In this document: piece by piece, positions 22,236 to 33,542 of the stretch
How the letters are laid out: every line of letters begins with the position of its first letter
How positions within the stretch are numbered: the stretch's first letter is position 1
NCBI GenBank assembly: GCA_024760905.1
Contig: CM045729.1
Coordinates: forward strand, 49,310,580 to 49,374,579
Reading direction: 5' to 3'
DNA: 64,000 bases
Source: Plotosus lineatus
Lineage: Eukaryota; Chordata; Actinopteri; Siluriformes; Plotosidae
Notes under the pieces: model-generated
What the model saw: only the letters and a program-made list of their open reading frames with translations
Databases searched by the model: none
Told to the model about the DNA's origin: nothing
Translations under genes and position numbers: made by a program

Positions 22236-22889
22236 AGCGAGTCGAAACATTTCTCTTTATTCACTATTACTTTCTTTTCTTGTGTCATCTGATGAACATA
22301 GTAGCCTGAATTGTCCCTGTGAATAAACCCATGTGATTTTCCAGTGTGCAGCTGTGTTCTCTACATGCACAAGTGCCATCCCTTATCAATCAGCTTAGCG
22401 AGTGATCATAGTGGAAATTACAATACTGCAACAAATCTCTAGGCAAGCCACACAAGACTTCACGTTTCCCTTAAATTAATGTTGTGTTGTGTTTTTTTTT
22501 TTTACTTTTTATATTTTAACTTTTTTTATTCATGACCAAAAAATAACTAGGTATACACCTAATAATAAACATAACCCCTCCTCATCCCAGCACAAACACA
22601 ATTGGTGTTGACCTTTTCACCCTATTTATTGATATATGTTCATATTATCAGGCAAATATTATGGTAATTTTAAATGAAACTATGGAAATTCGTATAACTG
22701 GTATAGAACGCTTTTATTCAATAACTACTTAACGTAATAACAGAGATAAAATGTAAAAGAATGTACACAATCTAGCTAATTACACACAATTTTAAAAGTT
22801 ATGCTGGTTAATTATAAGTTGAAACAATGTTCGTAGTAAACATTTTTAATGCAATTTTATGTAAATATTTTTTGGACTTTTTATGACTT
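22236..22889 (+). other. AT-rich intron, nothing recognised
   Basis: No gene or repeat identified. Confidence 0.5.
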
Positions 22890-22962
22890 ATCACAACTCC
22901 ATTGTGGGCACTGGATCGCTGATCCTAAGGTTGTGGGTTCGAGTCCCACTCTCCACAAGGTG

Positions 22963-23015
<53 letters not shown>

Positions 23016-23264
23016 AGTGCAGCTAACTGGGTTATCAAAGGCGGGCCATGTCTCTCACTGTCTATGGTAAAGAACCATTGCTGACTTTCATAAAGAGTAG
23101 CGCCAAAGCCGTCAGCGTGTTTCTGTCCCTTGCTAAAGGGTTGTGTCAAGAAGAGCATCCGACATAAAAACCTATGCCAAATCAAATGTGCGAATCATTC
23201 ACTGTGGCGAACCCTGATAAAGGGTAAAAGCCGAAAGGAGATCTCTCTCATCACAACTCCATTG
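22890..23264 (+). mobile_element. SINE-A copy with perfect 15-bp target-site duplication and internal (GT)n
   Basis: Flanked by ATCACAACTCCATTG at 22890-22904 and 23250-23264. The element (22905-23249) lacks the first ~20 bp of the head, keeps GGGTTCGAGTCCC, carries a (GT)n expansion at 22965-23012 in the GTTGTCACTGTCCC region, and ends GAAAGGAGATCTCTCTC. Confidence 0.95.
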
Positions 23265-23960
23265 CACAACTCAGACGCTAGTGAATAACTTAACTTAAGC
23301 GATCACAGATACTAACTTGTCTTGATATTCCATAATACTATATGTAATTACAAAAGGTTTAAAAAGGCATGAAGCGTTGTGTTTAATAATCTGGCTACAG
23401 TACACTACCCTGTCAAATGTCACATGCCTACAGCCTGATGAGGTCTAACAAGGGGCAAATATTGTTGAAGAGGGCAACGGCAAATGGTCTAAATGCCATA
23501 ACTGGTCAGACATCCCAGGATTAACAAACAGATGAGTTTTAACTGTATGTAAGATACAGGTTTTTTCTGTTTATGCAGTCGATAACTCATGCAGAGCTTT
23601 TGGCTTTGTTATGTAGAACATGCTTCATTGAGCAAGCATTGTTAATATTATACTGTCAAGAAAAAAATTGAGTGAATATTGACACACAATTCCTGTAAAA
23701 TAAACTAGCTAGACAATGGTACTGTTATTTCATCTTTTACTCGCCTGGTATGTGCATATTGCTGTTTGTTTTATATGTAAACTTTGAAAGAATAGGATGA
23801 ATTAATCAAGTTAAAAGAGATTATTTGTGATGCAGTGCTCTGCTTCAGGTCACGTCAGAATTTAGAACAGCAGGCAAAAACCGCTGAGGTTGGGGGGATA
23901 TTTTAGATAACAGGAAATGCCAGGTTCAGGCATGAGGACAAGTCATCAAGGTTTCAGGTA
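23265..23960 (+). other. Intron, nothing recognised
   Basis: No gene or repeat identified. Confidence 0.5.
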
Positions 23961-23962
23961 TA

Positions 23963-23965
<3 letters not shown>

Positions 23966-24024
<59 letters not shown>

Positions 24025-24071
24025 GAGAGAGCGAGAGAGAGCGAGAGAGTGAGAGAGTGAGAGAGAGAGAC
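23966..24071. repeat. (GT)n(GA)n compound microsatellite
   Basis: GT repeat to about 24006, then a GA-rich stretch. Confidence 0.95.
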
Positions 24072-24184
24072 TTTTTATAACTGTACACACAAGAAAGAAA
24101 TGACAAATGAGAGAGCTTGGCAGGTGAAATATATGTAGTACTGTATTATGCTGCTTCCCCATGACCCGACCCTGGAATAAGTGG

Positions 24185-24207
24185 AAGAAGAAGAAGAAGA
24201 CGAAGAA

Positions 24208-24252
<45 letters not shown>

Positions 24253-24255
24253 AAT
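24185..24255. repeat. (GAA)n(GAT)n trinucleotide repeat
   Basis: GAA-rich then pure GAT repeat. The poly-Asp and poly-Met frames here are repeat translations. Confidence 0.95.
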
Positions 24256-24604
24256 GAGTTTAGGGGGCAGTGGTGGCCTGGTGGTAAGGTGCTGGATTAC
24301 CAATCCCAAGGTTGGGGATTCAAGTCCCACTGTCAAGGTTGTCACTGCTGTCCCCTGGTGCACTTTGATATTATCAAAGGCCCCCAGGTCTCTCACTGTC
24401 TGTGGTGAGGCTGTAAAAGAATCATTGCTGTTTTTCGTCAAGAGTAGGCTGCATGGCCGTCAGCGTGTTTCTGCCCTGCGATGGCCTAGCGAGGTGTTCA
24501 GGGTGTACTCTGTCCTCGCCCAGAGTCAGCTGAGATGGGCACCAGCCTCCCGACGACCCTAATTAGAATTAAGTGGTTCAGAAAATGAATGAATGATGAG
24601 TTTA
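24254..24604 (+). mobile_element. Chimeric SINE-A2 copy
   Basis: Head GTGGCCTGGTGG and GGGATTCAAGTCCC, body, then tail B ending AATGAATGAATG. ATGAGTTTA flanks both sides (24254-24262 and 24596-24604), a likely short target-site duplication. Confidence 0.88.
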
Positions 24605-24740
24605 AAGGTTATGGGTGTGGGGATAGGATTTGGTATTGAATATTTCTAATGATTTTTTGACACTTATGTAATGGTATCTGACAGGTTTGATTTGATTTTT
24701 ATGGATTGAAGACTGAGATTAAGGTAGATATTTAGCATTG

Positions 24741-24776
<36 letters not shown>

Positions 24777-25379
24777 GTCAATGGAAGGTCATAACAAAAA
24801 AAAAAGATTTTTGTATGTTGTATCAAGGTCTTTGTGTGTGTTGTGCTATGTTTTGGTAATTGTAAGGAGTATTTTAATTTGTTTGTTATGGTTATAGCAT
24901 GTAAATCCACCCGTTTTTGCTTTTCCATGGGGAAAAGGGAACATGTTTTACTATTGTGAGAAAGGCGTGCACATATAAGATAGATAGACAGAGCACTAAT
25001 AGACACATTAATGTCTTATTTTTTCCCCAATACAGCTATACAGATAAACTATGCCAATTATTGAGTAATTACACTTGTTCTCAGGAAGCAGTAAGAACAA
25101 ATTTTGTTTAATAAAACTATGATCTCTATGAGAAAATACAAACCACACACACTAGTTAATGGCCGCACAGAGGAATGTAAAATATGCACGCTTAAAGAAA
25201 GAATGGGAATCAAAGGGGGTGCGTATTATTTATTGACTTGTATAAAAAATAATTATTTTGTATAAGATCTTCAATTCACGGACTTGTACATGGAACACAG
25301 TGTTTAATACATTTATTTTCAAATAAACACATAAAAGCGAGTATTTCCGCAAAAGAATGTTTCTTATTTTGTTTTTGGT
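24605..25379 (+). other. Intron with an (ATA)n run
   Basis: (ATA)n at 24741-24772; otherwise nothing recognised. Confidence 0.5.
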
Positions 25380-25736
25380 CCACCCCTGTGCGAGGCTGTA
25401 ATGGTTTGGTCCGTAGTGGGAGGGGTTTGTTCTGTGGGGAACTCAACACAGATCAATGAACGGAGCTAAAGCGAAAGGGTTGGGCATCGAACTTAAGAAG
25501 GGCCGAGGGATGCATATTCAGCGTATTTTAAACATCTAGTGTTTTTTTTTTTTACTGGTGGGTTTTGTGTACAGACGAGACAAAGTTGGATTCGGGAATA
25601 GGTTCGACACGTCTGTATGTTTTATAGAATTAATTATACAACTTTACTACCTTCGAGTCGTTTGGATATTCTCACTCACAAGCGCGAGTAACAACTGACA
25701 GTAAATCATCTTTTCGGCGGTTCACCAAGTTAGAGG
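25380..25736 (+). promoter_or_regulatory. rbms1: Probable second rbms1 promoter and 5' UTR (exon B)
   Basis: A repeat-free segment richer in CpG than the surrounding intron (CGCGAG, GGCGG, TTCGGCGG and others) lies immediately before the exon B ATG. No TATA box near the ATG is evident. The assignment as promoter is an inference from position and composition. Confidence 0.5.
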
Positions 25737-25787
25737 ATGATTTTCGCGCATTCTGGCAACCTGTTGAGAAACACATATCGTAAACAG
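25737..25787 (+). CDS. rbms1: rbms1 alternative first coding exon B
   Basis: Seventeen codons, MIFAHSGNLLRNTYRKQ, ending at a strong donor (CAG|GTAAAAG). I recall a human RBMS1 isoform that begins MIFPSSSGNP and ends its first exon YRKQ before the shared QSLVPAHPMAPP sequence; the shared MIF start, SGN and YRKQ make this exon its fish counterpart. It ends in phase 0, compatible with the exon 2 acceptor, so the isoform would read YRKQ directly into [13 protein letters not shown]. It is too short to be found by ORF length; recognition rests on the motif match, the donor and the CpG-richer upstream sequence. Expected role: an RBMS1 isoform differing only in its N-terminal tail, with separate transcriptional control. 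Confidence 0.82.
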
Positions 25788-26550
25788 GTAAAAGAATAAA
25801 GCACTATTTGTTATGAATTGTTACTGCTGTTTCTGTCTGGGACTGTCGGGGTTGATCCTACAGTCGGAACAGTGTTTATATGGGCAGAATAATCGGGGTT
25901 GAGTTTTGTGTAACACTGTAAATAACTCTTCAGATGAACAGCAGGCTGTGTGATTATATTTATCTATTTATCTATCTGTGTATATATAGATTATACTAAA
26001 GGATGGGAGGTGCGTCTGGGGGTTTCATTTCAGCACAGCTACACTATCTGGAACAACTTTTTTATTCCATTACCATTTTAAAGTGATTTATTATGCACAT
26101 ACTGTATTCAAATCCTATGTTCAAGTGTGTTGTGGATCACAAAGATAAGAACCACTTTTGATCTGTTTGGTTCAGAATTAAACATAAACAACCTTTCATT
26201 CACAAACTCCTCAGGTTCACAAGATCTTGCTCAGATCCTAAAGATTGACAAATTAAACCCAACACTCGGAACATCTCAAAGCAGGCCTTCCATGTCATAG
26301 TTTCAATATCTGCCCTTAAATCCTGTATGTATGTATGTGTGTGTGTGTGTATGTATGTGTGTGTGTGTGTGTATATATACATATATATAAAATATAACTA
26401 TTCAGGTTTATGAAAGGGATTTGACCTACATCTCATGCACACCACACCTACAGTTCTAATCTATGGTTAGTCTGAGGGCAGGTGAAATCTGACAGGTGTC
26501 CTTAGATATTTCAGAACCTTTTGAGGTTCCTTCTGTTGGACATCTCAAAA
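25788..26550 (+). other. Intron, nothing recognised apart from short GT/AT runs
   Basis: Short (GT)n and TATG repeats at about 26320-26380. No gene identified. Confidence 0.5.
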
Positions 26551-26554
26551 ATAA

Positions 26555-26920
26555 ATTATGCAGAACTGGATGTTTTCAGAGATGAAAATGTTGAGGCTTT
26601 CTTTGGGAGTAACAGGAATGAGTACATCAGAGGGACAGCACATGTAAGAGGTTTTGGAGACAAAGTCAGAGAGGCTAGATTGAGATGGTTTGGACATGTA
26701 AAGAGGAGGGATAGTGAGTGTATTGGTAGTAGGATGCTGAGGTTGGAACTACCAGGCAGAAGGTCTAGAGGAAGACCAAAGAGAAGATTTATGGATGTGG
26801 TGAAGGAGGACATGAAGGTAGTTGGAGTAAGAGTAGAAGACACAGAGGATTGGGTGAGACGGAGGAGGATGGTTTGCTGTGGAGATCCCTGAAGGGAAAA
26901 GAAGAAGAAGAAGAAGAAGA
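26555..26920 (+). pseudogene. RTE-like LINE 3' end
   Basis: Encodes RNEYIRGTAHVRGFGDKV, RWFGHVKRRDSE, RGRPKRRFMDVVKEDMKVVG and ends CCGDP, followed by GAAGGGAAAAG and a (GAA)n tail to 26918. Strongly 5' truncated; unlike 12505 and 21001 it lacks the shared downstream flank. Confidence 0.88.
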
Positions 26921-28652
26921 CTAGAACTGGATGTTTTGCTATCCAGTGACCCCTTGAAGAACTTTAATAGTCTGAAGGTCTACCTAAAGTATTGGAGAAT
27001 TGGAGATATATCATTATATTTCTCCCAAGTGCATCTAAACAACCATCATGTTGTATTCTCGGATGTGAAGAAGCTTTCACCGTGTCAGAAGATTCACCAG
27101 TAGTACAGGAATGACTAAAGAGGATTAAGAGTACTCCTCGGCAGGTTGAACAGTGTCTGAGCTGAGCACTGAGAGGCTAGGAGCACTCAGGGTGAGGCCA
27201 CTTACTGGTAAGTCAATGTATTTCCAGTGCGGATATGACTACTGTAGCTATCTTGAGTCTGGGCCAGGCTGATAACAGTCTCCCCTTCTTAGACCGTCTT
27301 TCGTTATTGGTGTTTTTTTCTTTCTTTTTTTTTTTCTCTTACTCATGCTCTCCTTTTTGTCAAAGCTGAATACACAGCAGTAAGGAACAATCAGGCTTTG
27401 AGATGGTCAGAAAAGCCAGGTCTGCTGGAGTGTGGCCAGGAAAAAGAACTGTACAAGTGGACAGGGTTGCTTTCTCTTCAAAGATGCTCTTTGTCCTCTC
27501 TTAGTTCCATGTAGTGTGGAACGCTTCCTGGTAGAACATTTGTCCTCCATTGGGATGATTAAATTTTTTTTTTTTTAGGATGTTTTTTTTTTTAACAACA
27601 TTGCAAAAAATGTATAAGAGCGTTCATGAGATGAGGAATGAATCTACGGTTCCTCTGTCCTTTGTTCCAGGGTCGTATTCGTAAGCAGGAAATGTATAAT
27701 AGGGAGGATGTTATGATAAAAATTCTGGACATTTTTAAACATTTATTTATTTTTTTGATTCATTGTACGTATTATATACAGGATTGATAGGAAAGTGCCA
27801 CAAAATCACTTGTGGTGCATTTTAGTTCAGTTCATTTTCATTTCCAAAAATGATGTTTTTAAAGACAGTGTGAAGATCTGTTTAGCCATTTTCACTCAAT
27901 TTCTATTCAAACAATTTTTATAGAAATATTTGATACTGGTGAGCTCTCTGGAAAGTATATTGCAATCATAGCAAATAGGAATGTTGTCATGGTGAAGGCA
28001 AGAAAAAGAGCCAGCGACATATTTCCACTACAGGCTCAGATTCCTGTACTTAATCAATAGAAGTGAAAACTGATGTGTGTCGTCGTCTGCTGCCGTAGCA
28101 GATCCATTTTTAAAATTGAGGTGTCGTGCTTTCTTAGTTGCTTTTCTGCTCGCCACGACTGTAAAGAGTAGTTCATTGAGTTACTTCAGAATTCCCCATA
28201 GCTCAAATCAGCCAGTCTATTTATCTCTGACCACTCTGTGACGTTTCCATGTACAGAAGCGCCACATTCTGGGTGTTTATTTACAGTCATTTGGAATAGG
28301 CAGCATCGTCTCTTGAAAAATGGAGAAATTAAACATACTATTTTTGTTTTATTTGTTTTTCCTTGTTTGTTTTTTGTCTACTATATACTAAAGCTTTGAG
28401 TTTATAAAAGATACAGTTTCCCAACTGTCACATGTATGAATTCTAAAGAAAATCTCAGAAGAATGGCAGACTCAGAAATATTCTAACTGGACATCTGATA
28501 CCAACAGTCATTGCAATATGAAAGTTCCCAAACAAACAAAAAATCTAAATTGTTATGTTTTATGTGAATAATTACAAACTCTTAATCTATACCTGCATGA
28601 CTATGTGTTCTACTGCTATCATACCTATGATTGGCTGATTGAACATCTCCAG

Positions 28653-28690
<38 letters not shown>

Positions 28691-29536
28691 CTAAATAATT
28701 CTTTCTATCTGAGAGATGAAGTAAATGAAAATTATTGGCAAAAGGCAAGGTGTATGTTGCTGAATTGTCCCTGAGACAGAAGGCCAAGGCAACATCAACC
28801 AACCCTGAGGCGAATAATTGTTGTAATATGTACTACCCCTGAACATAAAAAGCAATCCAACTCAAGATTTATATAGTCTATTTTGAGATATTTTAACCAT
28901 GACGAAGGTGGGTGAGCTCCCTAAACAGCATAAGCACTGTACTGTATAACATTATCTTTTGAAACTAATTCAAGTTTTAGTACACAGTATACTATATTGT
29001 ATAAAAATACAAGAAAAGAAAACTAAAATGAATTTTTTATCTTTTCCATTTTTAAAGTTCGATGATCTGATGTATCTGAGTGACATTTTAATGGTATAGA
29101 ATAGATAACTTTTAATTGAGAAACTGAGTATATTAATATATCAAGTTAATGATGTAACTTTTCGCTGATTATTTACTCTGGTACCTCCGTGGTGTTACAA
29201 ATAATTTGAAATGCTGTAAAAATGGCTTTCCTCATGAACATGGATGAGATTCTGAAATTCAATACCACTGAACATGTGCCTGGAAAAACAGCATTGGTCT
29301 TCTGATGGAGGAGGAGGTGAGCATATTCACCTGTTTACATTGTAAAATCGCAAATATAGGTCATAATTGTGTTAATAAAGGCGCATTGGAAATTCATATG
29401 TATAGTGTAAAAAGAACATTGAGCAATACATTACAAGGATTATATAAATACATACACAAGAGTCATTGTTCAGCTCAGATGATGGAAAGAGGAAGAGTAC
29501 AAGACGTGTGTGTGTGTGTATATATGTGTGTGTATA

Positions 29537-29585
<49 letters not shown>
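26921..29585 (+). other. Long intronic stretch with few repeats
   Basis: Contains an (AT)n run at 28654-28684, a GT/AT repeat from about 29507, and T-rich runs. It is the longest relatively repeat-poor segment of intron 1 (about 27.1-28.6 kb), so conserved regulatory elements could be here, but none can be named from sequence alone. Confidence 0.5.
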
Positions 29586-29588
<3 letters not shown>

Positions 29589-29590
<2 letters not shown>

Positions 29591-30711
29591 GGGATCCCTT
29601 GCTACTTCAGTGCATCGCAGTTTTTTTTAAATACAGACGCTCCCCCACTTACGAACATTCGTTTTACGAACATCCAAAGATACGAACGTTCGGTCCAAGG
29701 CCGAGAGTGAAAGTGAAATGAAATGAAAGAATAAGTAGTAATAGAAATGGAATAAAATCTATTGAAAGATATAGCATAAATATAAGTATGAAATAAGTAT
29801 GAAATAAGCATTATCCTGTGGTACACTCAATACTGTCTCCGGCAGAGGGGCGTGGCTGCCGTGCTTTACAATGGAGGTCCGGGAAGAGAAGCAGAACCTA
29901 TACATTTCTGAACTCCTGCCAAAAGTTTCAAAGTACAAACAAATTGACTCCAAAATTATAATGAACGAGATAAGAGTGAAACTTTCAGTAAATCTGATCA
30001 GATCCGCTGTGCTGTGCTTGAGAGGAACCAGGAGTTTAAACACGGGACATAATGATATTGATAATGTACTGATAATTATGTAAAGAGAGAGAGAGAAAGA
30101 AAGATAAAGAGAGAGAGAGAGGTTAAAGGTTTTCTCAGTGTTTAATTTCATGTCCCCCACTAGTATGAACTTTCCACCTATGAGTCGGTAATGTGCGCGC
30201 TGCTCTCAGAGGTCAGCACATCTTGCACCATTCCAGCGATGCACAGCCTGAAGCGAACGCGTGGCCGCCGCGCGCTTCCAGATCCTACACAGATAACTTC
30301 ATTATCTGGGACTGGGGGCCGGGACCGGTGGGTTAAATGGTGAACCTTGGCGATGCTGAGTGGTTTTGATGTGCAGGATGATGTTTACTACGGTGTCATG
30401 GGAGGAATGGTGTCATTAACAATGATTTGTGATGGTCATGATTTAACACCAGTTTAAAGCTTCAGGTGCGCGAGCAGCAGGTTGAGTCGAGTCGGGTCAA
30501 CGTGGGGCTGAGTGAGACACAAACCATGAATCATATTGTGAAATGATTCACAAATAATCCACCAATCAAACAGAATTATCGAGGAAGCATTACACACACT
30601 CAGGTAAATAAATAAATCAGATTATCTTCATGTCGAAGTTCAATTATGGTTCTCTGGTACTCCTTCCAAGAACAACCGGAAGCTGATCGGTTCAATTGTC
30701 CAGTTGTAGTG

Positions 30712-30762
<51 letters not shown>

Positions 30763-31381
30763 AAAGAGAAAGAGAGAGAGAGAGAGAGAGATTGTGTACA
30801 GTACAAACTCGTATAGATTACTTATACAAGGTTTAAACATACGTTCCCCTCTAAAGAACGCCCTGTAACAACTTATGAACAAATTCATCGAACAAACGGC
30901 CGTCTGGAACCTAACTCGTTTGTAATCTGGGGAGTGTCTGTATTCATCAAATTAAAAATTAAGAAAATTAAGGAAGAATAGGGGGAAAAGTTAAAGAAAA
31001 TGCCACAAAAACAAGGCCAATTATGCAAAAAAATTACCCTAAACAAACACAAAACAAAAACCGACCCAAAATCTCCCATCAAAACGACTTAGTGTTGTGA
31101 GATACGCCTCTGAATGTGTGCACGCGCATCTGCATGCGTTCGTGCACGCATGCGTCTCTGTATGTGTGTATATATTTATATTTTATTTACATCTTATGCA
31201 TTATTTTTTAATGTTTTAATGTATAAGCATTAATAGCATTAAATATGTATTTATTGATATTATATGCACATAAACATGTACGTACACATCAGTGTGTGTG
31301 TGGGGGGGGTGATCCTACTTCGCGGATTTCGATGGTCGCGTGGGGATCTCGGTCCCAATTAACTGCGGAAAGTGCAGGATC

Positions 31382-31385
<4 letters not shown>
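29589..31385. mobile_element. Tigger-type MITE interrupted by another Tigger-type element
   Basis: Left part 29589-29633 (CAGGGATCCCTTGCTACTTC) and right part 30941-31385 (ending GGATCCCTG) match the uninterrupted copy at 59822-60297. The break falls at a TA, where the element at 29634-30940 has inserted. Confidence 0.85.
29634..30940. mobile_element. Inserted Tigger-type element
   Basis: Starts CAGACGCTCCCCCACTTACG and ends TGGGGAGTGTCTG with TA flanks; the termini match those of 54706-55546. Internal sequence includes a 70-codon frame (29871-30083) without a recognised domain, a GA-rich run at 30083-30122, and a (GT)n(GA)n tract at 30714-30790. No intact transposase. Confidence 0.78.
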
Positions 31386-31427
<42 letters not shown>

Positions 31428-31467
31428 GTATGTATTATATATGTGTATGTATGTAAGTATGTATGTA

Positions 31468-32303
31468 CAGGCCTTGACATTTTTAAAAAAAAAATTGGGG
31501 AACCAGTTTATGGTTCACGGGTCAATGACTCTGGTAACCCAAAGTTCGTTCAGCTGAAAATGACTTGTGTAACCCACAGGTTGCGCAAAATGGTTACCTG
31601 AAGTACAAGTAAATTATTAAACAAACCTGTTATTGAATCAATTGGATTTGTGCTTTTAAGTTCATTAGATGTATGTATAATATCTTATGTATTGTTGAAT
31701 GTTCTAATATTAACCTATTAAATTATTGACAACACAACTAATTATCTTGAAACATTACAATTTATGCAAATGATCATCACTGTTCTCATAAAACTGCTGG
31801 AATACTTTTAATACATGAACATGCAAAGTTTTATCAATCAGCATAAATGTCAAACAACAGTAGCACCAGCTTGAACCTTTAACTGGCTGAACTGGAACGT
31901 TAACGAATTGCTAACATTAATACATGTAACTTCATTTTGTCGATTTAACATTATTTTGATAATTCACAAGGTGTAATAAATGTAGAACACCTTCTTGCCT
32001 AATTTGTATGACATACCTGTAGCAAATCTTGCATCTTATTTTGGTAACATAGCCATCATCATTGATGTTTAGTATTTCGGAGTCATCTTTAAATGAATAT
32101 TTTCTGAAAGTTTTTCTATATGCCTGTGCCTTGTCGGCCATTTTCGTTCACGGCATACAAACTCGTTTTCGTCATTGCACAGTATCACGGACTGCATTAT
32201 GGAAGTGAAATATGTACACGACTATTTCATCGTTCGCGGGTTTCTAAAGACTGCCGACCAGTCGCAAGACTGACCATCGGGTCGGGTCAATTGTTGAGGC
32301 TTG
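31468..32303 (-). mobile_element. hAT-like element remnant with BED-type start
   Basis: Left end CAGGCCTTGACATT and right end (complement) CAAGCCTCAACA resemble hAT termini. On the minus strand, 32141-31932 reads MADKAQAYRKTFRKYSFKDD, then IRCKICYRY, a CxxC pair as in BED zinc fingers at the N-terminus of hAT transposases. The catalytic region is missing. An 8-bp target duplication could not be confirmed because both sides are GT/TATG repeats. Confidence 0.5.
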
Positions 32304-32304
32304 T

Positions 32305-32384
<80 letters not shown>

Positions 32385-32483
32385 ATGTGTGTGGGTGTGT
32401 GTATATATATATATAATATAATGTGTGTGTGTGTGTGTGTGTGCATGTATGTGTGTATGTGTATATATATATATATATATATA
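32305..32483. repeat. Compound (GT)n/(AT)n microsatellite
   Basis: Alternating GT and AT blocks, with the TAATATAATGTGTG junction appearing twice. Confidence 0.95.
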
Positions 32484-32569
32484 CACCTTCATCATACCTC
32501 CTCGACTTAGCTTTCAGGAGACTTTCATTTCCCTCACTGTCTCTGTCTCTCTCCGCCTCTCTTTCCGTC

Positions 32570-32829
32570 CCTGTTAAAAATTTCCCTGATGGGTTTATTA
32601 ACTTCACTTCTTATTTTACCTCTGGGCAACTCTGACAGTCAGGAAGCCACTGCCACCTGCTGTAGTGGATGTAGAATTACACTTTATCCTAATACGGCAA
32701 AAAAAAAAAAAAAAAAGCATGTTCCCTGGGGTCACACGCGCCCCTCCCCCGGCATTGCTTTTATATATATATGGGGGGGAATGTATTCCTCCTTCCTAGG
32801 GGGGGTGACAGAAAAATAATTGAGAAGCA

Positions 32830-32834
<5 letters not shown>
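32570..32834 (-). mobile_element. hAT-like nonautonomous fragment (minus)
   Basis: The minus strand begins CAGTGCTTCTCAATTATTTT at 32833, the same terminus as the hAT-like part at 14381, and shares blocks such as GTGTAATTCTACATCCACTA. Contains a poly-A run at 32700-32716. Confidence 0.65.
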
Positions 32835-32865
<31 letters not shown>

Positions 32866-32879
32866 GAGAAAGAGAGAGG

Positions 32880-33140
32880 GGGAGGGGGGACAGCCCATGT
32901 AAGATGTTTTGGAGACAAAGTCAGAGAGGCTAGATTGAGATGGTTTGGACATGTACAGAGGAGGGATAGTGAGTATATTGGCAGTAGGATGCTGAGGATG
33001 GAACTACCAGGCAGAAGGACTAGAGGAAGACATGAAGGTCGTTGAAGTCAGAAAAGAAGATACAGAGGACAGGGTGAGATGGAGGCGGATGATTTGCTGT
33101 AGCGACCCCTGAAGGGAGCAGCTGAAAGGAGAAGAAGAAG

Positions 33141-33143
<3 letters not shown>
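32880..33143 (+). pseudogene. RTE-like LINE 3' end
   Basis: Encodes the TAHVR(C)FGDKVREARL and RWFGHVQRRDSEYIGS region, then an internal deletion (the RGRPKRRF segment is lost), and ends TAGCGACCCCTGAAGGGAG with a (GAA)n tail running into (AT)n. Confidence 0.85.
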
Positions 33144-33203
<60 letters not shown>

Positions 33204-33204
33204 G

Positions 33205-33283
33205 ATTGATCCTACTTCGCGGAATTCGGTGGTCGCACGGGGGATCTCCGTCCCAATTAGCCGTGGAAAGTGAGGGATCCCTG
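33205..33283 (+). mobile_element. 3' end of the CAGGGATCCC Tigger-type MITE family
   Basis: CCTACTTCGCGGAATTCGGT through GAGGGATCCCTG, then a (GT)n run, as in the other copies. Confidence 0.75.
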
Positions 33284-33375
33284 TGTGTGTGTGTGTATAT
33301 GTGCATATTTATATATATATATATATATATATAAACAAAAGGACAGGACAAAGACTTTCTATTGAAACTCCATTT

Positions 33376-33430
33376 ATCACTACAGATCTGTTTCGAGGGG
33401 TGGTGAAACCATCTTCTCTCTTCAGGTGAT
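33376..33430 (-). ncRNA. Hammerhead ribozyme motif (type I), minus strand
   Basis: Mirror image of the plus-strand motif, with the same core (CTGAAGA, GAAA, GTA). One stem II position differs (A for G), weakening stem II. Confidence 0.65.
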
Positions 33431-33487
33431 TATAGAAGAACATATTTATATGTTCATAATACGTTCATAATACAAGATTCTTCTATA

Positions 33488-33542
33488 ATCACCTGAAGAG
33501 AGAGGATGGTTTCACCACCCCTCGAAACAGATCTGTAGTGAT
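33488..33542 (+). ncRNA. Hammerhead ribozyme motif (type I), plus strand
   Basis: In order: helix I strand ATCAC (33488-33492), core CTGAAGA (33493-33499), imperfect stem II 33500-33523 with loop TTC, core GAA plus A15.1 (33524-33527), short stem III ACAG/CTGT around a 2-nt loop (33527-33536), cleavage triplet GTA ending at 33537, helix I strand GTGAT (33538-33542), which is complementary to ATCAC. Such a minimal stem III usually favours cleavage as a dimer. Confidence 0.72.

Noticed and set aside
23926..24441. 171-codon minus-strand frame with poly-Ile and Ser/Leu repeats
   Set aside because: Combines a GAT repeat, a GA/GT repeat and SINE sequence; no protein family.
24161..24562. Poly-Asp and poly-Met frames
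   Set aside because: Trinucleotide repeat followed by a SINE-A2 copy.
26584..26892. Host gene from the frame with RWFGHVKRRD
   Set aside because: It is the C-terminus of an RTE-like LINE, repeated at 12505, 21001 and 32880.
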